A stretch of 64,000 nt of DNA. Origin: UTCHB3 sp008363265 (GTDB lineage Bacteria > Bacteroidota > Ignavibacteria > Ignavibacteriales > Ignavibacteriaceae). The translations under genes were made by a program, and so were the position numbers. A model generated the notes under the pieces. It was given only the letters and a program-made list of their open reading frames with translations, ran no database searches and was not told where the DNA came from. Shown here one piece after another: positions 52,566 through 59,658 of this stretch (position 1 is the first letter of the stretch; each line of letters opens with the position of its first letter). The stretch spans positions 1 to 64,000 of the forward strand of contig BTUW01000007.1 of NCBI GenBank assembly GCA_045863055.1, in the 5' to 3' direction.

Positions 52566-53486
52566 ATGAGAAGAAGTTTACTTTTCATTGTTATTTTACT
52601 GTTCTCAGGCGTGTTATTCGCGCAGCAGAACAAGATCAACGTGGTAATTTCCATAAAGTGTACCAATGCCCCCCAGTTCTCCATTTGGAATGACACCATC
52701 CGTGAAGGACAAAAATATGAGGTGAAACCCGCGAATCTTGCAGCCCCATACAACATAGCTCAGGCATTGTACAATTCTATCGTTGGCTCCTACTTCGTTT
52801 TTGAAGATGGTTGCATCAATCAGGATATACAGGTGAGGATAACCCTGAACAATGTTAACTGCAGCAATGGCCTTTTCACACCTGCCAATGCACAGGCCCT
52901 TTTCTTCTTTTGGAGGGTTGAGGTATTCGATTTCGCAGGTATCGACCCACTCCCGAGTCCATATAACTTCAATTCGCCTTCGGTGTTCAGACTTGTACTG
53001 AAGAAATCAGGACTTTTCAACGCGTTTTGTCAGCTCTCTGGCCTCAATCCGGCGGAACTTCTGGCATTTGCATATATGACAGTTACCGGTAGTTTCACTA
53101 CATCAGGTATCACAACGCAGAACTATAACGATTCACTCGTGGCCAGGATATCACACTTTTCCGACATAGTCGGAGGTAAGCAGCAAGGCCTGGTTAGTGT
53201 TGAAGATCCTGTTGAGCTGCCTGTTGCATTCGGCTTGGATCAGAACTATCCGAACCCGTTCAATCCTTCCACGATCATCAAGTATTCCGTGCCTGAAAGA
53301 GCCGATGTGGTTCTCCGGGTATACGACGTGATGGGTGTTGAAGTTGCCCGTCTGGTAAACGACACAAAGGATGCCGGAACATATGAGGTCAGGTTCGATG
53401 CCTCCGGACTGCCATCCGGAATGTATCTCTACGAGCTTCGTGCAGGCAGTGTGGTTCTTAACAAGAAGATGTTACTTGTAAAATAA
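52566..53486 (+). CDS. T9SS-secreted protein
   Basis: The 306-residue product has signal MRRSLLFIVILLFSGVLFAQ and a C-terminal type IX sorting domain (AFGLDQNYPNPFNPSTIIKY, then VLRVYDVMGVEVARLV, DASGLPSGMYLYELRAG and KMLLVK). The 200-residue middle part has four cysteines (CTNAPQ, CINQDI, CSNG, CQLSG) that might form disulfides after export, and is not recognised. GGAGT ribosome-binding site at 52557. Confidence 0.85.
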   Translation: MRRSLLFIVILLFSGVLFAQQNKINVVISIKCTNAPQFSIWNDTIREGQKYEVKPANLAAPYNIAQALYNSIVGSYFVFEDGCINQDIQVRITLNNVNCSNGLFTPANAQALFFFWRVEVFDFAGIDPLPSPYNFNSPSVFRLVLKKSGLFNAFCQLSGLNPAELLAFAYMTVTGSFTTSGITTQNYNDSLVARISHFSDIVGGKQQGLVSVEDPVELPVAFGLDQNYPNPFNPSTIIKYSVPERADVVLRVYDVMGVEVARLVNDTKDAGTYEVRFDASGLPSGMYLYELRAGSVVLNKKMLLVK

Positions 53487-53513
53487 GATGACGGGTTACC
53501 CGCGTCTTTAGTG

Positions 53514-53584
53514 AAAAGAGCATTAAAAGAAAGCCGGCTGACGTGGCATTTGAGTGCCTGATCTTTCGTTTAATGCTCTTTTTT
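53514..53584 (+). terminator. Long-stem branched hairpin after the T9SS gene
   Basis: AAAAGAGCATTAAA (53514-53527) pairs perfectly with TTTAATGCTCTTTT (53569-53582). GAAAG/CTTTC extends the stem inward (one mismatch) and GGCA/TGCC adds an inner hairpin. A run of six T ends it. It acts as a terminator by position, though much longer than usual. Confidence 0.7.
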
Positions 53585-53682
53585 GATTGTTTCGGGTGCT
53601 TTATAAACAAATAATTTGCAAGCAATGCAGATAATAATTAATTTAAGATGTAAACGATTAATAATATTAACATGAGATTGCA

Positions 53683-55749
53683 ATGAAGTTATTCTACAAA
53701 AGTCTTACCGGATTAGCCGGTTTTCTATTGCTTCTCTTTTCCGGATGTGATATAGTCACCGACCCGATGATGCCGGTTTGGGACGTTGAACTCAATCTTC
53801 CATTCGTGAACAGACAATATACTCTTAAAGAGATTGTTGAGAGGGATACGTCAAACCTGAAGGTCAGGAGCGATACTGCAATAATTATCTATGAGCAGTT
53901 GCAGAATCTCAACTCGGTCAGGATCGAGAACAGGATGACGCTGGATGCTGATCCAAAAAGTATTAAAGCCACTGTCGGCACGATAAAAGTTGACGATGTT
54001 GCTCCGGTAACTCAGAGCATTAAAATGACCCAGTGGATCAATGTGACACCGGGACAGCCGCAGATCGTACCACCGGTGAACAACACCCTGATCGTCCAGG
54101 ATCTCGCCAGACTTACTTCATTCGAAGTAGCCGAATTATCGGCGGGCACAATGGCACTAAAACTGCGGAATGAGAACGGCCCCATACCGATCACGATCAG
54201 CAGGATAATCGTAAGATCCGCCAGGAATTACACCTACCGCGGCAGCACCATAGCTGAAAACACCAGACTTCTTACGGATAACACAACTTTCACTCTTACC
54301 CAGAATCAGGAAAGAACGATAAATTTTCCTCTGGCGGGTGTAAAGCTCGTGGATTCACTCCGTGTTGAAGTGCAGCTCTCGTCTCCGGGAAGTGCGGGTC
54401 AGTCGGTTACCCTGCCGGCAGATCCGAAGACAATTATAACCTCATCGTTCTCAGGTCTTTCAATCGCCGGAGTAAAAGCTGTTATCCCGCGTCAGGATCC
54501 GATCAGCAAGAGTGACGTTATCAAGATCGATGACTCGACACAGTATTCACTGATCAAGTTTGATTCCGGCCATTTGGATATCTCAATAAAGAACTCGATC
54601 GATATGCCGTTCCAGGTTACGATCGGTGTTACCGAACTCAAAAAACCTGACGGAACAGCGTTCAGCCAGGTGATATCTGTTCCTGCAAAGGGAACCGCCA
54701 CTTTCTCGATCCCTGACATGAAAAATTACACTGTCAACTCAGGCGGCGCGCTGAAGAATACCATCACCTATACAGCCAGCGCTGTAAACAATGTGCAGGC
54801 CGGTGTTACAAGCACGGTTTTGGTAACAGACAGTCTTGTTTCCAGCATAAGCATGGGCGGGCTTGTTGTGCAGAGCATTACCGGACGGGTTAAACCTGTT
54901 GAACTTCGGGTTGCTGAAACTGAGATCGGTATCAACCTGAAAGACCTTCAGAAAGGATTCCAGTTTGGAAGACTTGACCTTCAGGATTCGGACATCAAAT
55001 TGCTGGTTCAGAAAGCAACGAGCTTCGAGGTTAGATTCTCGGGCAAACTTAAAGGAACCAATGGCGTTAACACAGCCGAGTTGGATCTACCACCGACGAT
55101 ACTTGGTTCCGGTTTAAGCACAATCAAGCTTGATCCGGTGAAAGTTGAGCAATTTATTCTGGCATTCCCGAACAACCTGCCCAACAAGATGACCGTTGTC
55201 GGCGTTACAAAGTTGAACCCCAACTACAAAGAGGGAACAGCCCAGATGATCGATTCGGTATACGGTGTAGGTCAACTCGATTTCCCGTTCCACGTCGGAA
55301 TATCCAACGGTACATTCTCTGATACAGTTGCTGTAGAATTCTCAAACGCTGATTCAAGCAAGCTCAACAACGCCAATTCGGCTGAAATTTCACTTGTGCT
55401 TGAAAACGGATTCCCGGCGGCTATCGATTTCTCAGGAACATTTGTCGATAAGGACTACCGCAAGGTGATGAACCTTATCCCAAAAAATTCCGGGAACGAC
55501 TCGATCGTGGCAATTCATGGTGCTACGGTCGGCTCCGATGACAAGGTGATCACCGCTGCGAAAGACAGCATTGTGATAAAGCTTGTTAATCAGGACTTCA
55601 GGAATTTCCAGAAATCGAAGTTCCTGATATTCCATGTAAAGTTGAACACCTCAAGGCCAAATGCCCTGCCGGTCAAGTTCTATGCCCTCGATAAATTCAA
55701 GCTGCGAGCATACGGCAAGTTCTCCTACAAAGTAGACCCAAATCAATAG
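53683..55749 (+). CDS. Large predicted lipoprotein, unknown function
   Basis: The 688-residue product has a signal ending LFSGC (canonical lipobox; Cys22), so it should be a lipoprotein. The rest is rich in beta strands and threonine/serine, with repeated segments such as TVKVDDVAPVTQSIK-like and IKIDDSTQYSLIKFDSGHLD. I recognise no domain. It lies 12 bases before a DUF5723-like outer-membrane barrel, so a lipoprotein-barrel pair is likely. The length suggests several immunoglobulin-like modules exposed at the outer membrane. The assignment is based on signal and context only. Confidence 0.7.
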   Translation: MKLFYKSLTGLAGFLLLLFSGCDIVTDPMMPVWDVELNLPFVNRQYTLKEIVERDTSNLKVRSDTAIIIYEQLQNLNSVRIENRMTLDADPKSIKATVGTIKVDDVAPVTQSIKMTQWINVTPGQPQIVPPVNNTLIVQDLARLTSFEVAELSAGTMALKLRNENGPIPITISRIIVRSARNYTYRGSTIAENTRLLTDNTTFTLTQNQERTINFPLAGVKLVDSLRVEVQLSSPGSAGQSVTLPADPKTIITSSFSGLSIAGVKAVIPRQDPISKSDVIKIDDSTQYSLIKFDSGHLDISIKNSIDMPFQVTIGVTELKKPDGTAFSQVISVPAKGTATFSIPDMKNYTVNSGGALKNTITYTASAVNNVQAGVTSTVLVTDSLVSSISMGGLVVQSITGRVKPVELRVAETEIGINLKDLQKGFQFGRLDLQDSDIKLLVQKATSFEVRFSGKLKGTNGVNTAELDLPPTILGSGLSTIKLDPVKVEQFILAFPNNLPNKMTVVGVTKLNPNYKEGTAQMIDSVYGVGQLDFPFHVGISNGTFSDTVAVEFSNADSSKLNNANSAEISLVLENGFPAAIDFSGTFVDKDYRKVMNLIPKNSGNDSIVAIHGATVGSDDKVITAAKDSIVIKLVNQDFRNFQKSKFLIFHVKLNTSRPNALPVKFYALDKFKLRAYGKFSYKVDPNQ

Positions 55750-55761
55750 TGAGGTGACAAG

Positions 55762-57186
55762 ATGAAAAACATTCGATATATAGTACTGTTAATTGTCACT
55801 TTTGCCTCACTGGTTTCTGCACAGAACGGGGGAGGTATATCTGCAAGCTCAGATCCCGTTTCAACAGCGATGGGTAAAACCTACACTGTTACATCACGCG
55901 GCGTTTATGCCCTTGGGATCAACCCCGCTCTGATCTCGTGGAGTGAGGAAAAATCGTTCGAGTTTACCCTGATCGGACCGATCAACATAAGAGCCGGTTT
56001 TGATTTTATGACTCTCGACGATTACAACTACTTCTTCGGCGGTCAGACAAACAGCACGACCGGCAAAAAAGAGGGTAAATACCTCACCCTCGAAGATGAA
56101 AAGAGGTTCCGTTCCCTTTTCGCTGATGAAAGCAAGTTTATCGGGACCACTTCCTTCGCGCTCTTCGCTGCTACATACAACATGGGCAAAAAAGCGGGAA
56201 CCATCGGTTTCAGCATATCCGATATCGTATTCTCACGCGCGATAATCCCTGAGACTTTCGCAAAGATAGCCCTTGAGGGTGACATACCCGGTGAAATATA
56301 CGATTTCAGCAATCTTGATATCCGCGCGATCTGGTCGAGGAAATATTCGCTTTCGTACGCGAGAGATTTCAATCTCTTCAACTGGAAGAGGGTATCCGCA
56401 GGCATTTCACTGAACCTGATGCACGGTTACGGCTACGCGGCCACCGACTACATCCGAACGAATTTCTCGATCGGTTCAGGTAACGTCCTCACCGGCACGG
56501 GCGACTACAGGGCGATCTCAGCCTTCTCACCCGATTTCGGTGTGCAGTATGAGTTCGATTCTGTAAAGATCGATAAGGGCAAGAACTTCTTCCCCTTCCC
56601 TTCACCTGCCGGAACGGGATTCGGCTTCGATCTCGGATTTGCCGCTCAGATAAACGATAAATGGTCGTTCGGTTTCGCGCTAACCGATCTCGGATCGATC
56701 AAATGGACACAGAAGACAGCCGAGTTCAAGGCTGAGGGTCCCATTTACCTTGACGACATTCTCGACCAGAAGCAGAGGGATTCACTTACCAATCTGCTGA
56801 AAGGTAAGGCTCAACCTACGGGTGAGTTCAGCACATCCCTGCCCGGAGCTTTAAGGTTTGGTTTGGCATTCACCACTTCCGGTTCAAGCGGTTCCTGGCT
56901 GTTCGCTTCCGATCTTAACTTCGGTTTCAATAATGAACCCGGAAACAGCACCAAGCCGAGATGGTCGATGGGTATGGAATGGAACCCAAAGGCCTCGTGG
57001 CTCCCATGGTTCCGTACAGGATTCTCGACAGGCGGAAGTGACATACCAAGCTGGTCGTTCGGTGGCGGTTTCAAGATATGGAAGATCTACTTTGACGGCG
57101 CTACCAGTGATTTCCAGTATCTTTTTTCGCCCGCGAAGGCAAAGAGGGTGTCGGTCTCACTCGGTGCCAGATGGAGATTCGATTAG
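55762..57186 (+). CDS. DUF5723-like outer-membrane protein
   Basis: The 474-residue product has a signal peptide (VLLIVTFASLVSAQN), then SSDPVSTAMGKTYTVTSRGV followed by YALGINPALI. This is the opening of DUF5723/PorP-like Bacteroidota outer-membrane proteins, which share N-P-A-x near the N-terminus. Alternating strands continue to SVSLGARWRFD, ending in the aromatic residue typical for barrels. It follows the lipoprotein by 12 bases. Its function is unknown. Confidence 0.78.
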   Translation: MKNIRYIVLLIVTFASLVSAQNGGGISASSDPVSTAMGKTYTVTSRGVYALGINPALISWSEEKSFEFTLIGPINIRAGFDFMTLDDYNYFFGGQTNSTTGKKEGKYLTLEDEKRFRSLFADESKFIGTTSFALFAATYNMGKKAGTIGFSISDIVFSRAIIPETFAKIALEGDIPGEIYDFSNLDIRAIWSRKYSLSYARDFNLFNWKRVSAGISLNLMHGYGYAATDYIRTNFSIGSGNVLTGTGDYRAISAFSPDFGVQYEFDSVKIDKGKNFFPFPSPAGTGFGFDLGFAAQINDKWSFGFALTDLGSIKWTQKTAEFKAEGPIYLDDILDQKQRDSLTNLLKGKAQPTGEFSTSLPGALRFGLAFTTSGSSGSWLFASDLNFGFNNEPGNSTKPRWSMGMEWNPKASWLPWFRTGFSTGGSDIPSWSFGGGFKIWKIYFDGATSDFQYLFSPAKAKRVSVSLGARWRFD

Positions 57187-57206
57187 TCGAAAGGTTAAAT
57201 TTTCTC

Positions 57207-57240
57207 AAAAAGGCTGCAAATCAGGTGCAGCCTTTTTGTT
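57207..57240 (+). terminator. Rho-independent terminator after the DUF5723-like gene
   Basis: AAAAAGGCTGC (57207-57217) and GCAGCCTTTTT (57227-57237) form an 11-bp perfect stem with a 9-base loop and a T run. Confidence 0.93.
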
Positions 57241-57266
57241 TTTTAAATCCCCGGATGTTATATTTG
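57235..57266 (+). promoter_or_regulatory. Promoter for tRNA-Gln, TTTG-N20-TATATTTG
   Basis: TTTG at 57235-57238 (within the terminator tail) and TATATTTG at 57259-57266, 20 bases apart, match the full Bacteroidota promoter. The tRNA begins 21 bases after the -7 box. Confidence 0.6.
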
Positions 57267-57286
57267 TAGTCTGATTTATTAAAAAT

Positions 57287-57359
57287 TGCCCTGTGGTGTA
57301 ATTGGCAACACGTCTGACTCTGGATCAGAAGAGCCCAGGTTCGACCCCTGGCGGGGCAG
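57287..57359 (+). tRNA. tRNA-Gln (anticodon CTG)
   Basis: A full cloverleaf can be drawn. The acceptor stem is TGCCCTG/CGGGGCA with the U1-A72 pair usual for tRNA-Gln, the D stem is GTGT/ACAC, the anticodon stem is TCTGA/TCAGA with loop CTCTGGA, and the T stem is CCAGG/CCTGG with TTCGACC loop. The anticodon is CTG at 57320-57322, reading CAG. Discriminator base G73. No CCA is encoded, so it must be added. Confidence 0.97.
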
Positions 57360-57364
57360 CAATG

Positions 57365-57397
57365 AAAAGCCTTGAGTATGACTCAGGGCTTTTTTCT
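57365..57397 (+). terminator. Terminator after tRNA-Gln
   Basis: AAAGCCTTGAG and CTCAGGGCTTT form an 11-bp stem with one G-T wobble, five-base loop and a run of T. Confidence 0.9.
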
Positions 57398-57517
57398 TTT
57401 TAAAGACTCTGATTGTAAACCCGTCAAAATTGCGGGATATTCATTATATTAAGGTGCGATAGAATTACAATTTCCACAATCTCCGGTTAATACCGTGGAT
57501 ACTTTAGACAACTGCGT

Positions 57518-59218
57518 ATGAACACCTCGATCTTTACCGGTTTGGTCCAAAACACAGCACTGCTGGTTGCCTCAGGCCTTATCTATGATTTCTTCAGAAG
57601 ATCCTCCGTTATCAAGAATGACTACATAAAACAAGTTCTGATCGGACTGAGTACTGGTGCAATAGCATTGCTACTGATGGGTACCCCATGGGTACTTTCC
57701 GAGGGAATTGTCTTCGATACCCGTTCGGTACTTATCTCTATCTCGGGGCTCTTTTTCGGTACGATCCCCACTATTATCGGCATGGCCGTCATGGTCGCAT
57801 ACAGGGTCTACAGCGGAGGTGATGGAGTAGTGATGGGAACGGCTGTCGTTCTGGTTTCAGGGATCACCGGTTTACTTTGGAGACACTTCAGATACAAGAA
57901 GATTGCCACCCTCTCGCTCAGTGAAGTTTATGTGTTCGGTTTGGTAGTTCACGCCGGAATGCTTGCCTGCACTGTACTGTTGCCTGATGCAAAAAGAGCG
58001 ATAGTACTGGAAACCATCTACTTGCCGGTCATTCTGATCTACCCTGTTGGTACAACACTTCTTGGATGGCTTTTACTCGTTGGCGAAGAGCGCCGGAACA
58101 TGGTTGAGCTGGTCGCTGAGCGTGAAAAGAACTTCCGCGGCCTTTTCAACACGGTGAATGAAGCTATCACCATACAGAATTTTAAGTGGGAGTATATCGA
58201 GGTAAACCCCGGAACAGAGCGGATGTTCGGTTATACCCGCGAGGAACTCCTCGGGATGAGGCCCATAAAGCTTCATGCCCCGGAATGTGACTGTAATTAT
58301 GAGACAGAGGAACGGCTTAAACAGTTGGAAGCGGGAGAAATGCCCGAGTTTGAGTTTATCGGAATGAGAAAAGACGGTGAGGTGTTCAATGCCCTTGTGA
58401 AGCTCTACAAAGGTAAATATAATGGGGAAGAAGTGGTGATAGGTTTAGCTGTTGACATTACCGAGCTAAAAAAAGCCGAGCAGAAAATCCTCGAGGCCAA
58501 GGAAAAGGCGGAAGAGGCGAACAGGCTCAAGAGCAACTTCCTCGCTAATATGAGCCATGAACTCAGAACCCCGATGATAGGGATTCTCGGCTATGCGGAG
58601 TTGATGAGAGAGCGGTCGCACGACGATGAGATCAGGAAGACAGGTGAAATAATACACCGGTCAGCTTCGCGGCTCATGAAGACTCTCAGTCTGATCCTTG
58701 ATGTTTCAAGCATGGAGACTGACCGGAACGGCCTGAAACTGACCCGGACCGATGTAAATCTGATGGTCAGTCATTTGGTTTCACACTACAGGGAGGTTGC
58801 CGCGCAGAAAGGGCTTGAACTGGAGTATAATCTGTTATCAGAGTCGACCACTTGCATGGTGGAGGTTAGGTTGCTTGAGCAGGTTATAAGCGATCTTGTT
58901 GACAATGCCATAAAGTTCACATTTAAAGGGAAAGTTACTGTGAATCTCGGCAAGGAAATCAGGGAAGGGGATCAGGAGTGGCTAAGGTTAAGTGTTAAGG
59001 ACACAGGTATCGGCATCGCGGCTGAGCACATGGAGCAGATCTGGGAGGAGTTCAGGCAGGCCAGCGAAGGTTGGGACAGGAATTTTGAAGGTTCGGGACT
59101 TGGTTTATCCATCTCCAGAAAGTTTATCAGTAAAATGGGCGGTACCATAAGCGTGACGAGCAGCCCCGGTGAAGGCTCTGAGTTTGTGGTTGAAATCCCT
59201 TGTGGAAATGAAAATTAA
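57518..59218 (+). CDS. Membrane PAS sensor histidine kinase
   Basis: The 566-residue protein has a 5TM-LYT-like sensor region with five or six helices (about 8-190). A PAS domain at about 202-315 includes FRGLFNTVNEAITIQN and FGYTREELLGM. It is followed by a dimerisation/phosphoacceptor domain with MSHELRTP (His347) and a HATPase domain with DNAIKF, VKDTGIGIA and GSGLGLSISRKF. All kinase boxes are complete. It would phosphorylate itself at His347 and then a receiver, probably the one encoded 20 bases downstream. The signal is unknown. Confidence 0.93.
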   Translation: MNTSIFTGLVQNTALLVASGLIYDFFRRSSVIKNDYIKQVLIGLSTGAIALLLMGTPWVLSEGIVFDTRSVLISISGLFFGTIPTIIGMAVMVAYRVYSGGDGVVMGTAVVLVSGITGLLWRHFRYKKIATLSLSEVYVFGLVVHAGMLACTVLLPDAKRAIVLETIYLPVILIYPVGTTLLGWLLLVGEERRNMVELVAEREKNFRGLFNTVNEAITIQNFKWEYIEVNPGTERMFGYTREELLGMRPIKLHAPECDCNYETEERLKQLEAGEMPEFEFIGMRKDGEVFNALVKLYKGKYNGEEVVIGLAVDITELKKAEQKILEAKEKAEEANRLKSNFLANMSHELRTPMIGILGYAELMRERSHDDEIRKTGEIIHRSASRLMKTLSLILDVSSMETDRNGLKLTRTDVNLMVSHLVSHYREVAAQKGLELEYNLLSESTTCMVEVRLLEQVISDLVDNAIKFTFKGKVTVNLGKEIREGDQEWLRLSVKDTGIGIAAEHMEQIWEEFRQASEGWDRNFEGSGLGLSISRKFISKMGGTISVTSSPGEGSEFVVEIPCGNEN

Positions 59219-59238
59219 GAAAAGAAGACGGAACTGTC

Positions 59239-59643
59239 ATGAACAGCAATAAAGAGAAACATGATCTCACTGACAACAGGCAGAGAATTATGATGGTCGA
59301 TGACGACGAGGTCACTCTCGATGTCACACAGGCATTTCTCAAAGAGAAATATATAGTTGAAACCGCCCGCACGGTAACCGAGGCACTGAAAATGATCAGA
59401 GAACATGTCTATCCTGTTATCCTGCTTGATATCAATCTTGGCAAAGGGGTAACCGGGTTTACCATACTCGATGAACTCAAGAAGATGCCCGGGTATAAAG
59501 GAATCCCTGTGATCGCAGTGACGGCGTACGCGATGGTGGGTGACCGGGAGGTTTTCCTCGAGGCAGGATGTACAGACTACATTTCCAAGCCATTCACGCG
59601 CAGCGCCCTGAAAGCACTCGTTGACCACGCTCTCTCCCGCTGA
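59239..59643 (+). CDS. Single-domain response regulator
   Basis: The 134-residue protein is only a receiver domain: acidic triad DDD at 21-23, phosphoacceptor Asp64 in ILLDINLG, switch threonine in VTAYA and Lys117 in SKPF. No output domain follows, so it may act on other proteins, as in CheY or phosphorelay intermediates. Twenty bases after the kinase gene, likely its partner. Confidence 0.92.
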   Translation: MNSNKEKHDLTDNRQRIMMVDDDEVTLDVTQAFLKEKYIVETARTVTEALKMIREHVYPVILLDINLGKGVTGFTILDELKKMPGYKGIPVIAVTAYAMVGDREVFLEAGCTDYISKPFTRSALKALVDHALSR

Positions 59644-59658
59644 AGCGGCAGGAAGCAT

